A stretch of 64,000 bases of DNA from Amycolatopsis tucumanensis (GCF_021654135.1 NZ_JAKGSD010000026.1:1-64000); one strand, 5' to 3'. Positions 34,027-42,825 are shown, counted from the first letter of the stretch. Numbers and translations are program-made. Notes: generated by a model from the sequence alone, not told the origin.

Positions 34027-34878
34027 TCAGGCGGCCACGCGGAAGCCGGCGTGGCCGGTCGAGCTGTCCGGGGTGTTGGCCGTGCGCGCCGAGGTGCGGT
34101 ACCGGCGGCAGTAGGACGCATGACACAGGTAGGAACCGCCACGCAGCACCGGGCGGGGATCCCCGGCGCGGAACGTGTCCGCGGTCCACTCCCACACGTT
34201 GCCGGTGGTGTTCAGGAGTCCGAACCCGTTGGGCTCGAAGGAATCCACCGGGACGGTCCCCACCGGCCCCTCGGGCCGGTGCGGGAATTCGCCGCGCCAG
34301 ACGTTCATCCGGTGGTCGTCGAACTCGGCACCCCAGGGGAACGGCTGCTGCACCAGACCGCCGCGGGCGGCGAACTCCCACTCGGCCTCGGTCGGCAGCC
34401 GGGCCCCCGCCCAGCGGCAGTAGGCGAGGGCGTCGGAGTGGGAGACGTGGACGACCGGGTGCGTGGCACGGTCGTCGATGGCCGACCGTGGGCCTTCCGG
34501 GTGCCGCCAGTCGGCGCCGGGCACGACACGCCACCACGGTGCGGCCGCGACCGCCGGTGTGGGCGGGGCGTCCGGCGGCAGGAGCCCGGCGAAGACCAGC
34601 GAGTCGCCGTACTGCTCGGCGCTGGTGCGGTAGCCGGTGTCGGCGACGAAGGCCGCGAACTCGGCGTTGGTGACGGCGTGCGGTGCGATGGCGAACGCGG
34701 CCACCTCGACCTCGCGCACCGGTCCCTCCCCGTCGCCGGGATGGGCGAGGGAGTCGTCACTGCCCATGAGGAAGCGCGCCGCGGGCAGGTCGATCAGGCC
34801 GGTGGTACGGGACCGCGCCGCGGGCGGCGGTGTTCCGGCGTGCTCGCCGGGCGGACGGCCCGGGGTGCAGCAGGTCAT
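34027..34878 (-). CDS. Formylglycine-generating enzyme (sulfatase-activating)
   Basis: A 283-residue FGE-sulfatase domain protein. After an N-terminal CC-containing leader come LPAARFLMGSDD, FVADTGYRTSAEQ, LPTEAEWEFAARGG, TGNVWEWTAD and GGSYLCHASYCRRYRTSAR, the standard landmarks. Cys252 and Cys257 are the copper-binding active-site pair found in true aerobic FGEs. It oxidises the CxPxR cysteine of both flanking sulfatases to formylglycine. Being sandwiched between its two presumed clients is strong context. It overlaps the upstream sulfatase gene by four bases. Confidence 0.94.
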   Translation of the reverse strand: MTCCTPGRPPGEHAGTPPPAARSRTTGLIDLPAARFLMGSDDSLAHPGDGEGPVREVEVAAFAIAPHAVTNAEFAAFVADTGYRTSAEQYGDSLVFAGLLPPDAPPTPAVAAAPWWRVVPGADWRHPEGPRSAIDDRATHPVVHVSHSDALAYCRWAGARLPTEAEWEFAARGGLVQQPFPWGAEFDDHRMNVWRGEFPHRPEGPVGTVPVDSFEPNGFGLLNTTGNVWEWTADTFRAGDPRPVLRGGSYLCHASYCRRYRTSARTANTPDSSTGHAGFRVAA

Positions 34879-36692
34879 GATCCCGCCCCCTGAGCGGTGA
34901 AGGCGAATCGCTCCCAGAGGAAGACGGGAGACTGGGGCGTGTAGGTGCCCTCGATTTGGAACAGCAGGTAGCGGCCCGCGCCGCGCACGTATTCGTGGTC
35001 GTCGTCGGCCGCCGCGGCCACGGTGTCCCGGAAGGGCCGCACATGCTCGGGTGGCAGGGCGGTGAGCGCGTTGAGCGCCTCCAGGCGGACCGGGGCGGGG
35101 TGCGCGGCGGCCGAGAGTCCGGAAAGGACCGCCACGGCGTTCTCGTCGCCGGCAAAACGGGCGAGGGACTCGGCCGCGGGGATCACGACGAAGGGGTCGG
35201 GATCGTTGCCGACGACGGCGCGCAGCCGCGCCGCCTGCTCGGTCGCCGCGGCGCCGAGCGCGAGGATCCCGATCGCGCCCCAGCGGCGGACCGTCGCGTC
35301 GGGGTCGTCCAGGGCGCGGAGAAAACGGGGCAGTTCCGCGGGATCCTGGCGGGTCACCGCGTCGGCGACGTCGAGGACGCGCTCCAGCGGGTACCGGCCC
35401 GGCTCGCGGCTGCGCTCGTAACCCTCCACGGGGGAGCCTTCGGGCAGGAAACCGTTGTCGTGCACCGCGAGCAGGTGGGCGCGCAGCGCGCGGGCCAGGC
35501 GCTCCTCGACCGCGGCGTGGTGCGGATCGCCCACCAGGTTGACGACTTGGTCGGGGTCGCGGACGGTGTCGTAGAGCTCGACACCGGGCTTGGGGCGCCA
35601 GAACGCGTCCTGGACGGGGTCCAGCCGGCCGGCCCGGTGCCCCTCCTCCCACGACTGGTAGGCCGCGGCGAGCCAGGCGAACCCGAGGTGCCGGCCGTGG
35701 GGGCGGTGCGGGTGGTAGTTGCGGATGTAGCGGTACCGGGCGTCGCGCACCGTGCGGATGACGTCCGGGCGTTCGTCCATGCGGTTGCGCATGCCGAAAG
35801 CGAGCCCGGCCGCCGGGTCGAAGGCCTGCTGCGCGAGGCTGAGTCCCTGCATGTGGCCGGGGATCTCCCCGCCGGCGAGGTCCACCAGGGTGGGCGGGAT
35901 GCGGATCGTGCTCACCGCGGCTTCGATCCGCGTGCCGCGCGCGGGGAAGCGAGCGGCGAAGCGGTCCGGCGCCGCGATGATCAGCGGCACGTGGAGCCCC
36001 TCGTCGTAGAGGAACCGTTTGGAGCGCGGGTGGACGCCGCCGTGGTCGGAGGTGTGGATGACGATCGTGTCGCCGGCCAGTCCGTCCGCGGTCAGCTGGG
36101 CGAGGAGTTCGCCGACGAAGGCGTCCAGGTTCGCGATGTGCCGGTAGTGGCGCGCGAGGTCGCCGCGCACGGCCGGCGTGTCCGGCAGGTAGGCGGGCAC
36201 CCGGACCGCCGTGGGTGCGACCTCCGGAGTCTCCGGTGTGAACACCGAGCTTTCGTGTGTGCCGTCGAAGTTGAACACGGCGAGGAACGGGGCACCGGCC
36301 GGACGGTTGCGCCAGTGCGCGTCCGGTGAGCTCTCGTGCCAGATTGCGGCCGGGTCGAGGGTGGCGTTGTAGTCGGTTTTGGCGTTGTTGGTGCAGTAGT
36401 AGCCGAGATCGCGCAGGATCTCCGGGTACGTCCGCATCCAGCCGGGGATCTCGGCGCGGGCGCGCTGGTGGTTGGCCGGCGCGTTGCTCTCCGGGGCCAC
36501 GCCGGTGAGCAGCGCGAACCGGGAGGGCGCGCACACCGGAGCGGCACTGAAGGCGTGCTCGAAGACGACACCGCGCCGGGCCAGGGCATCCAGGTGGGGA
36601 GTCCGGGCGTGCGGGTCGCCGTAGCAGCCGAACCGGGGCGGACAGTCCTCACCGACGATCCACAGGATGTTCGGACGCTGGTCCGGCGGCAT
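34875..36692 (-). CDS. Type I sulfatase with C-terminal HEAT-repeat region
   Basis: A 605-residue protein, first gene of the operon. RPNILWIVGEDCPPRFGCYG opens the sulfatase domain, and Cys54-Ala-Pro-Ser-Arg58 in PVCAPSRFALLTG is the formylglycine motif. HTSDHGGVHPRSKRFLYDEG gives further active-site residues. Beyond about residue 440 the sequence changes to alpha-helical repeats (FLRALDDPDATVRRWGAIG, then similar units), as in HEAT/PBS-lyase repeats, which often mediate protein contact. No signal peptide is seen, so it is presumably cytosolic. ATG at 36692 follows AAGGAG. Confidence 0.9.
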   Translation of the reverse strand: MPPDQRPNILWIVGEDCPPRFGCYGDPHARTPHLDALARRGVVFEHAFSAAPVCAPSRFALLTGVAPESNAPANHQRARAEIPGWMRTYPEILRDLGYYCTNNAKTDYNATLDPAAIWHESSPDAHWRNRPAGAPFLAVFNFDGTHESSVFTPETPEVAPTAVRVPAYLPDTPAVRGDLARHYRHIANLDAFVGELLAQLTADGLAGDTIVIHTSDHGGVHPRSKRFLYDEGLHVPLIIAAPDRFAARFPARGTRIEAAVSTIRIPPTLVDLAGGEIPGHMQGLSLAQQAFDPAAGLAFGMRNRMDERPDVIRTVRDARYRYIRNYHPHRPHGRHLGFAWLAAAYQSWEEGHRAGRLDPVQDAFWRPKPGVELYDTVRDPDQVVNLVGDPHHAAVEERLARALRAHLLAVHDNGFLPEGSPVEGYERSREPGRYPLERVLDVADAVTRQDPAELPRFLRALDDPDATVRRWGAIGILALGAAATEQAARLRAVVGNDPDPFVVIPAAESLARFAGDENAVAVLSGLSAAAHPAPVRLEALNALTALPPEHVRPFRDTVAAAADDDHEYVRGAGRYLLFQIEGTYTPQSPVFLWERFAFTAQGAGS

Positions 36693-36726
36693 GCGCTGCT
36701 CCTTGCACTGCGTTGCACCGAGGCTT

Positions 36727-36768
36727 GTTACACGTGTAACTTGACTGCCGCAGAGTTACACGTGTCAT
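36727..36768. promoter_or_regulatory. Twin LacI-family operators in the lacI-sulfatase divergent promoter
   Basis: GTTACACGTGTAAC (36727-36740) is a perfect palindrome with the central CG expected for LacI-family sites. A second near-copy GTTACACGTGTCAT lies at 36755-36768, 28 bases away centre to centre. TTGACT at 36741-36746, between them, could be the -35 hexamer for the lacI gene. The spacing would allow one regulator to control both divergent units. Confidence 0.75.
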
Positions 36769-36807
36769 CAGCCGGGGCAAGTGATCCCAGAATGTGGAGG
36801 GCCGCGC

Positions 36808-37821
36808 GTGACCAGTGGTTCCGGGTCTCGCCCGACCAGCGCCGACGTGGCGCGGCTGGCCGGGGTCTCCAGGGCGACGGTGTCCTATGTGCTCAACGGC
36901 AAGGACGGCCACCGGGTCAGCGAGGCGACGCGGGACAAGGTGCTCGCCGCGGTGCGGACCCTGGACTACGCGCCGAACGCGGCGGCGCGGACGTTGCGCG
37001 CCGGGCACGGCGACGTGGTGCTGATGCCGCTGCCCAGCCTGCCGCTGAGCCCGCCGATCGACGCGAACATCCAGCACCTGGACCGCGAGCTCGCCGAGCG
37101 GGGCCTGCGCCTGTTGCTGCACGGTGACCGCTCCGGCGCCGGCGCGGCCGGTGTGCGGTCCTTCGCCGAGCTGCGTCCCGCGGCCGTGTTGCTGGACGCG
37201 CACCGGTGCACCCCGTCGGCGGTGCGCCTGCTCACGGGGGCCGGTGCGGTGGTGCTGGCGATCGGCAAGCCGCGCAGCGTGCGTGTGCCGTACCTGCCGA
37301 TGGACTCCGTCGCGGTCGCCCGCCTGGCGACGCGTTACCTCCTCGACCGGGGGCACCGGCGCCTGGCGTGCCTGGTGCCCGGACCGCCGCTCGTGCCGCT
37401 GTCCGAGCCGCGGTTCGCCGCGGTGGCCGGCCTGGCAGCGGACGCCGGGGTGCCGGTGGAACGGGTGGACTGCCACATGGACGTGGACAGCCTGCGACCG
37501 GCGGTTGCCCGCTGGCGCGGGTCGGCTCGTCGCCGGCCGACGGCCGTGTACGCCTACAACGACGAGTTCGCGCTGCTGCTGATCGAGGCGTTGCGCGGGG
37601 CCGGTCTGCGGGTTCCCGGGGACATCGCGGTGATCGGCTCGGGGAGCTTCCCCATGGGAGCCGTGCTGCGCCCGACGCTGACGACGACGCACATCCCGGC
37701 CGGGCAGATCGCGCGGGCGCAGGCGTCGACGGTGCGGCGCCTGCTGGACGGGGAGCCGCTGAACCACGAGGAGATGGCCGCGGCGATGCAGCCGGTCCTC
37801 ACGGTGCGCGAGTCGGCCTGA
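36808..37821 (+). CDS. LacI-family transcriptional regulator of the sulfatase operon
   Basis: A 337-residue LacI/GalR protein. The DNA-binding headpiece is TSADVARLAGVSRATVSYVLNG with the hinge YAPNAAARTLRAG, followed by the periplasmic-binding-type sensor domain. The GTG at 36808 is chosen because GGAGGG lies six bases upstream; a GTG at 36781 would add nine unlikely residues. It diverges from the sulfatase operon across two TTACACGTGTAA boxes, so it probably represses it until a sulfated inducer is present. Confidence 0.93.
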   Translation: MTSGSGSRPTSADVARLAGVSRATVSYVLNGKDGHRVSEATRDKVLAAVRTLDYAPNAAARTLRAGHGDVVLMPLPSLPLSPPIDANIQHLDRELAERGLRLLLHGDRSGAGAAGVRSFAELRPAAVLLDAHRCTPSAVRLLTGAGAVVLAIGKPRSVRVPYLPMDSVAVARLATRYLLDRGHRRLACLVPGPPLVPLSEPRFAAVAGLAADAGVPVERVDCHMDVDSLRPAVARWRGSARRRPTAVYAYNDEFALLLIEALRGAGLRVPGDIAVIGSGSFPMGAVLRPTLTTTHIPAGQIARAQASTVRRLLDGEPLNHEEMAAAMQPVLTVRESA

Positions 37822-37857
37822 TCGTCACCGCGGGCGGCGAGCGAAGCTCCCGCCGGC

Positions 37858-37930
37858 CACGACGGCCTGACGGGAACCCCCTGCGCGCCGGTCTCCTCGC
37901 CGGGCGACCGGCTGCCGGAAGGCCGTCGTG
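37858..37930. terminator. Inverted repeat between convergent lacI and ferredoxin genes
   Basis: CACGACGGCC at 37858-37867 pairs with GGCCGTCGTG at 37921-37930, with a smaller GCCGGT/ACCGGC pair nested inside. It is centred in the 137-base gap between convergent genes and could fold in either transcript. There is no T-run, as is common in actinomycete terminators. Confidence 0.4.
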
Positions 37931-37958
37931 TCCTCGGTTGGTCGTCCGGAGCGCGCCG

Positions 37959-38330
37959 CTAGCGTCCTTCTTCCGGCGGGGCCTGCAGTGATCGCAGGCG
38001 CTCGGTGAAGACCTTGTTCTGGTCGCGGGTGGCGCCCGGTGTCCGGCCGTGGCCCCAGCCGAGCCAGCGGCGGTACTCGCCGAAGCGCTCGTCCCGTTCG
38101 AGCGCTTCCTCATCGGTCAGCGGCGACCCCTCGGGTGCGGGGCCGGACAGCGGCGCCACGAACAGCGCGTCGGCCGGACAATGCGCCTCGCACAGGAAGC
38201 AGGTCTGGCAGTCGGCCTGCCGGGCGATCACCGGGTGCCCGCCGGGGACGGCGTCGAACACGTTGGTGGGGCACACCTCGACGCAGATGTCGCAGTCGAT
38301 GCACCGCCTGCTGCTGATCACTTCGATCAC
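37959..38330 (-). CDS. Dicluster ferredoxin paired with flavoprotein (copy 2 of module)
   Basis: A 123-residue protein with two [4Fe-4S] motifs: CIDCDICVEVCP (about residues 10-21) and CQTCFLCEAHCP, spaced as in the beta subunit of adenylylsulfate reductase and related ferredoxins. A polar C-terminal tail ends with RTPGATRDQNKVFTERL. It should pass electrons to or from the flavoprotein encoded directly upstream, whose stop it overlaps (GTGA). It resembles the ferredoxin at 42481 clearly, including the RTPGA tail motif. It is the last gene of the 14-kb operon. Confidence 0.88.
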   Translation of the reverse strand: MIEVISSRRCIDCDICVEVCPTNVFDAVPGGHPVIARQADCQTCFLCEAHCPADALFVAPLSGPAPEGSPLTDEEALERDERFGEYRRWLGWGHGRTPGATRDQNKVFTERLRSLQAPPEEGR

Positions 38331-39901
38331 GCGGTGCGCACCTCCTCGGGCGCGGTCCAGACCTCGTCCAGACCGCCACTGCGGATTCGGTGTGTGCAGG
38401 CGGGGTCGGTGTAGGGTGCGTCGTCCCGGATCTGCAGGCCCCGGGACTCCCGGCGGCTCAGCGCGCTGGCGTACATCCACCGCGCGTGGGCGAGCATGGC
38501 CGCCGTCTGCCTGCCGTGCACCCCGTCCGGCGCGAGCCCGTCTGCCGCGGTGCGCCACAGGTCGTCCAAAACGGACAGTGACTCCCGGAGCCCGCGCTCG
38601 GTGCGGAACCTGTTGCGGGCGAGCGGGAGCACGTGCTCCTGGACCGTCGCCACCACCTCCTGGTGCCGGATGCCGGCCCGGCCGCGTGGCCGCAGGCCGG
38701 CCTGGCCCCGGGCGGTCAGGGGAGACCGCCCGGGTGGTCGTGCGGCCGCGAACCGAGCGGCCGCGTCCCCGGCCCAGCCACCCGAGGAGATCGCCCAGGA
38801 CCCGTTGTGGCTGCCGCCGCCGGTGACCGCGCCGGTGACGAGCTCCCGGGACGCCGCGTCACCGGCGACGAAGAGCCCCGGCACCGTCGTCGCGCATCCT
38901 TCATCGGTGACCCGCAGGCCACCGGTCCCGCGCACGGTGCCCTCCAGCACGAAGCGCACCTCGAACCGTTCGGTGAACGGGTCGATGCCCATCTTGTCCA
39001 GCGGCAGGAAGAAGTTCGGCTGTGACCAGCGCATCGCGGACCGCACCTCGGGTCCGGCCTTGTCGAGCCGGGCGTACACGGGACCGCGCAGGGCCGCCCG
39101 CTGCAGCGCGACGCCGCTGCTGGCGGGCATCGAGCTGGGCAGCTCGCCGCCGTCGGCGTCGGTGAAGGTCGCGAACTGGTACATCAGGCCCTTCGTCTGC
39201 GCACCGAAGGCGGGCGCGATGCCGTACTGGCAGGAGAACTCCATCCCGGACAGCTCGGCACCGGCCTCGGCCGCCATCAGCGCCCCGTCGCCGGTGTCCA
39301 CGTTCAGCCCGAGCGCGCCGGACAGGAACGCGCAGCCCCCGGTGGCCAGCACGACCGCGCCGGCCCGGATCTCCCACCGCGCACCGCCCTGCTGGCGGCG
39401 GATGCCGGCGGCGCCGGTCACCACGCCCTCGGGATCGGTGAGCAGCTCGGTGGCGGGCGAGTGGTCCAGGATCACCACACCCGCCCGCTTGACCTGACGG
39501 CGCATCAACCGCAGGTACTCCGGTCCCTGCAGGCTGCCCCGGTACTGTTCGCCGCTGTCGGTGACGGGGAACGGGTAGCCCCACTCGGCGAGTTCACCGA
39601 CTGCCTCCCAGGTCCGTTCGAGGATGCGGACCATCCAGCTCCGCTCGGTGAGCCCGCCCGCCGCCGCCTCGCGGGCGGCGATCGCCCGGTCGCGGGCCGC
39701 GCGGTCCGGTGGCAGGTACCAGAGGTTGTTGCCGCCGGCGGCGGCCGAACCGGAGGTGCCGCAGTAACCCTTGTCCGCCAGGGCGACGCGGACCCCGCGG
39801 GCCGCGGCGGCAAGGGCCGCCCAGGTGCCCGCCGGGCCGCCGCCGAGCACGAGCACGTCGACTTCGGCGGGGACCGCGGTGGGGCGTCGCGTTCGGGGCA
39901 T
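38327..39901 (-). CDS. FAD flavoprotein of fumarate/APS-reductase type (copy 2 of module)
   Basis: A 524-residue FAD_binding_2 protein. VDVLVLGGGPAGTWAALAAAA is the ADP-binding fold, ATGGCAF and TGDGALMAAEAGAELSGMEF follow the fumarate reductase/succinate dehydrogenase/AprA pattern, and VPGLFVAGDAASRELVTGA is the second FAD segment. The soluble flavoprotein together with its ferredoxin resembles an AprAB-like redox unit, but the substrate is unknown. It is a paralogue of the protein at 42822: long blocks such as LADKGYCGTSG, LQGPEYLRLMR and NFFLPLDKMGIDPFT are shared. Confidence 0.85.
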   Translation of the reverse strand: MPRTRRPTAVPAEVDVLVLGGGPAGTWAALAAAARGVRVALADKGYCGTSGSAAAGGNNLWYLPPDRAARDRAIAAREAAAGGLTERSWMVRILERTWEAVGELAEWGYPFPVTDSGEQYRGSLQGPEYLRLMRRQVKRAGVVILDHSPATELLTDPEGVVTGAAGIRRQQGGARWEIRAGAVVLATGGCAFLSGALGLNVDTGDGALMAAEAGAELSGMEFSCQYGIAPAFGAQTKGLMYQFATFTDADGGELPSSMPASSGVALQRAALRGPVYARLDKAGPEVRSAMRWSQPNFFLPLDKMGIDPFTERFEVRFVLEGTVRGTGGLRVTDEGCATTVPGLFVAGDAASRELVTGAVTGGGSHNGSWAISSGGWAGDAAARFAAARPPGRSPLTARGQAGLRPRGRAGIRHQEVVATVQEHVLPLARNRFRTERGLRESLSVLDDLWRTAADGLAPDGVHGRQTAAMLAHARWMYASALSRRESRGLQIRDDAPYTDPACTHRIRSGGLDEVWTAPEEVRTA

Positions 39902-39919
39902 CGGTCGGGCCGCCCGGTC

Positions 39920-40885
39920 TCAGGCCGCGGCGCGGACACCCGGCGCGAGCCAGGCGTCGACGTCGAACGGTGCGGTTGCCAGCTTCTGCGCGACGAGGAA
40001 GGACAACGTGTCCCGGATGGTCTGGATGTCCGCCACGGTGGGCGCCGGGTCCCCGAACACCGAGGCGGGGTAGGAGGCCCGCACCACGTCGAGGGGAAGG
40101 CCGGTGATCTGCGCGACGTAGGCGTAGTACTTCTCCGGGTCCGCCTTGAGCTGGGTCGCCGCCGCGGCGACACCGGCGTTCCACGCGCTCGCCAGCTTCG
40201 GGTACTTCTTCACCGCGTCCTGCGAGAGGGTGATGTAGCTGTTGCCGGTCAGGCCGGGGTGGTTGCTGGCCTGGTCGATCGAGCGGTACCCCTTGGACAG
40301 CAGCAGGGGCCCGGTCCCGGTGGGTGCCGCGTAGGCGGCGATGTCGCCCTTGTCCAGGGCCTGCTGGGCGCTGTTGGCGAGCAGGAACGTCACCTTGACC
40401 GACGACGTCAGACCCGCGCTGTCCAGCAGTCCGACCAAGCAGCGGTGCATGTACGAGCCCTGCTGGGTGGCCACGGTCTTGCCCGTGAGGTCGGCGAGGC
40501 TGGTGATGCCGGGCCCGGCGATGAGCCAGGCGTCCTGCCCGCGCACCCCGATACCGGACAGCTGCGTCGGCAGATCGGCCGCGCGCCCCGAGATCGCGGG
40601 GGTGTCACCGAGCACGCCCACATCCAGCGAGCCGCCCTTGAGCGCCTGGTTGAGGTTGGGGCCGTTGGGGAACGAGACCCACTCGACCTTCGCCACCCCG
40701 GCCGCGTTCAGCTGCTGCTGCAGGATGCCCTGCTGGTAGGCCCAGCTTTCGATGCCCGAGGGCTGGCTGCCGTTGGACACGATCACGCCGACACGCAGGA
40801 GGGCGCCGTCCGAGCCGGCATCCGCGCCGCCGCAGGCCGTCAGCGCCAGCAGCAGGAGCACCCAGGGCAGGACGAGTCTTTTCAC
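39920..40885 (-). CDS. ABC substrate-binding lipoprotein, sulfonate/taurine type (importer B)
   Basis: A 321-residue lipoprotein (lipobox ALTAC, Cys18) with an SsuA/TauA-type fold: LLRVGVIVSNGSQ, DVGVLGDTPAISG, LADLTGKTVATQQGS. It should bind a sulfonate-like ligand outside the membrane and deliver it to the permease/ATPase pair encoded upstream. The GTG at 40885 is chosen because the signal peptide starts there and an AAGGA site precedes it. A 28-base gap separates it from the ATPase gene. Confidence 0.88.
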   Translation of the reverse strand: MKRLVLPWVLLLLALTACGGADAGSDGALLRVGVIVSNGSQPSGIESWAYQQGILQQQLNAAGVAKVEWVSFPNGPNLNQALKGGSLDVGVLGDTPAISGRAADLPTQLSGIGVRGQDAWLIAGPGITSLADLTGKTVATQQGSYMHRCLVGLLDSAGLTSSVKVTFLLANSAQQALDKGDIAAYAAPTGTGPLLLSKGYRSIDQASNHPGLTGNSYITLSQDAVKKYPKLASAWNAGVAAAATQLKADPEKYYAYVAQITGLPLDVVRASYPASVFGDPAPTVADIQTIRDTLSFLVAQKLATAPFDVDAWLAPGVRAAA

Positions 40886-40914
40886 GGTGGGTCCTTCGAT
40901 GTGGTAGAGGGGGT

Positions 40915-41658
40915 TCAGGAGCGCGGTACGGTCACGCCGAGCCATCCGAGCAGCCGTGCACGCAGCACGGCGAACTGCTCGCTGCCGGGGTCGCGTGGCC
41001 GGTCCAGGGTGACGGGCAGTTCCTCGGCGAGCCGGCCGTCCCGCAGGACGACGGCGCGGTCGGCGAGCACCAGCGCCTCGTCCACGTCGTGCGTGACGAG
41101 GATGGCGGTGAGGCGGTGCCGCGCCCACAGTTGCGCGATCAGCTGTTGCATCTTCAGCCGCGTCAGCGCGTCGAGCGAAGCGAGTGGTTCGTCGAGCAGG
41201 AGCAACTGGGGATCGCGCACCAGCGCCCGCGCGAGCGCGACGCGTTGCGCCTCGCCGCCGGACAACGTCTTCGGCCAGGCGTCGGCGACGTGGGTCAGGC
41301 CGACTTCGTCGAGCGCGGCGAGGGCACGCTGTCGCCGTCCGGCTGCGGGCAGTCCGAACGCGACGTTGCGCCACACCCGCCGCCACGGCAGCAGTCTCGG
41401 TTCCTGGAACGCCACGGATGTGCGCGCCGGGACGGCAACCTTTCCGCGCGCCCCGTGGTCGAGGGCGCCGACGATTCGCAGCAGCGTGCTCTTGCCCGAA
41501 CCGCTCGCGCCCAGCAGGGCGAGGAACTCGCCCTGGCGGACCCGCAGGTCGACACCACGCAGGATCTCCCGGTCGCCGAAGGCGCGGTGCACGTCCTCGG
41601 CGATCACCGCCGTCCGGGTCGCGGTCCTGGGTTCGGTGAGCTCACGCACCTCGGTCAT
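40915..41658 (-). CDS. ABC ATPase, SsuB/TauB type (importer B)
   Basis: A 247-residue ATPase: Walker A GASGSGKST, short Q-loop FQEPRLLPWRRV typical of SsuB, signature LSGGEAQRV, Walker B LLLLDEPLASLD and switch VTHDVDEALVLADR. The Met at 41658 is preferred to the frame start at 41712, which lies inside the permease gene. The start follows the permease stop by one base. Confidence 0.93.
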   Translation of the reverse strand: MTEVRELTEPRTATRTAVIAEDVHRAFGDREILRGVDLRVRQGEFLALLGASGSGKSTLLRIVGALDHGARGKVAVPARTSVAFQEPRLLPWRRVWRNVAFGLPAAGRRQRALAALDEVGLTHVADAWPKTLSGGEAQRVALARALVRDPQLLLLDEPLASLDALTRLKMQQLIAQLWARHRLTAILVTHDVDEALVLADRAVVLRDGRLAEELPVTLDRPRDPGSEQFAVLRARLLGWLGVTVPRS

Positions 41659-41659
41659 C

Positions 41660-42484
41660 TCACGCTCCGGCGAAGTTCTGGCGCCACGACAGCAGAAGCC
41701 GTTCGAGGCCACGGACGATCAGATCGGACAGCAGGCCGAGCAGCGCGTAGATCACCAGGCAGACCACGATCTTGTCGGTCTCCAGGTTGTTCTGCGCGTT
41801 GAGCATCAGGTAGCCGATGCCGCCGTCGGCGTTGATCTGTTCGCCGACGACCAGGGCGAGCCAGGCGGTGCCCAGCGCGAGCCGCACGCCGACCAGGATG
41901 TTGGGCAGGGCACCGGGGATGATGACCGACCTGGTCAGCCGGCACCGGCCGCGGTCGAACGTGCGCGCCGCTTCGACCAGCTTGGCGTCGACGTTGCGGA
42001 TGCCGACGAAGGTGTTGATGTAGACCGGGAAACACACCCCGAGGAAGACCAGCGCGATCTTCGGGGTGTCGCCCACCCCGAACCACAGGATGAACAGCGG
42101 TGTGATGCCCAGGAACGGCAGTGTCCGCAGCATCTGCATCGGGCTGTCCACCAGGTCCTCGCCCGCGCGGAACAGGCCGCTGGTGAGCGCGAGCAGGAGG
42201 CCGGCCGGGATGCCCAGCGCCAGCCCGGTCGCCACCCGGGTGAGCGAGGTGGCCATCGCTTCGCCCAGATCTCCGCTGGAGATCAGGTCGACCGCCGCGC
42301 CGGCGACCTGGAGCGGGGAGGACAACGTGTCCTCCGGCAGCCAGCCCAGCGCCGAAACGAGCTGCCACAGCGCGATCAGTGCCACGATGACCGCGACGCG
42401 CCGCGCCCAGCGCGGGACCCGCGGCGCGTGGCGTTCACCCCGCAGGTACAGCTCGCGCAGCCCTGGCTCGGGGATCGCGGTCAT
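41660..42484 (-). CDS. ABC permease, SsuC/TauC type (importer B)
   Basis: A 274-residue permease with about six helices. LPFLGITPLFILWFGVGDTPKIALVFLG and the EAA-type loop VDAKLVEAARTFDRGRCRLTRSVIIPGALP identify the nitrate/sulfonate/taurine branch (residues quoted in shorter family terms). INADGGIGYLMLNAQN near the end is conserved. It overlaps the ferredoxin gene by four bases. Confidence 0.92.
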   Translation of the reverse strand: MTAIPEPGLRELYLRGERHAPRVPRWARRVAVIVALIALWQLVSALGWLPEDTLSSPLQVAGAAVDLISSGDLGEAMATSLTRVATGLALGIPAGLLLALTSGLFRAGEDLVDSPMQMLRTLPFLGITPLFILWFGVGDTPKIALVFLGVCFPVYINTFVGIRNVDAKLVEAARTFDRGRCRLTRSVIIPGALPNILVGVRLALGTAWLALVVGEQINADGGIGYLMLNAQNNLETDKIVVCLVIYALLGLLSDLIVRGLERLLLSWRQNFAGA

Positions 42485-42825
42485 GGCTTCCTCCCGCCGG
42501 TCTCGTCCCGCAGCGGCACCACCGGGACCAGTGCCGCGCCCGGGGTGCGGCCCCGGCCCCAGCCGATCGCGGCGCGGTAGCTGCCGAGCAGGCCGGACTC
42601 GTGCAGGCCCGCCTCGTCGGGGCGGTCGGGCAGGGGATGGGTCTGCGGCGCCACGAACAGCGCGTCGACCGGGCAGTAGGCCTCGCACAGGAAGCAGGTC
42701 TGGCAGTCGTCCTGCCGCGCGATCACCGGGATCCCGTCGGCGCCCGGATCGAAGACGTCGGTGGGGCAGACGTGCACGCACTTGTCGCAGGCGACGCAGC
42801 GGCCGGCGGACACGAGTTCGATCAC
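42481..42825 (-). CDS. Dicluster ferredoxin paired with flavoprotein (copy 1 of module)
   Basis: A 114-residue ferredoxin with CVACDKCVHVCP and CQTCFLCEAYCP motifs, two [4Fe-4S] sites. It starts with GTG at 42825 overlapping the flavoprotein stop, the same arrangement as the pair at 37959/38327. The tail contains GRGRTPGAALVPV, matching the paralogue. It is inserted between the flavoprotein and the permease of importer B, showing the redox module belongs to this uptake system. Confidence 0.88.
   Translation of the reverse strand: MIELVSAGRCVACDKCVHVCPTDVFDPGADGIPVIARQDDCQTCFLCEAYCPVDALFVAPQTHPLPDRPDEAGLHESGLLGSYRAAIGWGRGRTPGAALVPVVPLRDETGGRKP

Noticed and set aside
39461..42580. A 1039-codon open frame on the plus strand
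   Set aside because: It lies antisense to well-supported importer, flavoprotein and binding-protein genes and has the Arg/Gly/Ala-rich composition of a GC-bias shadow.
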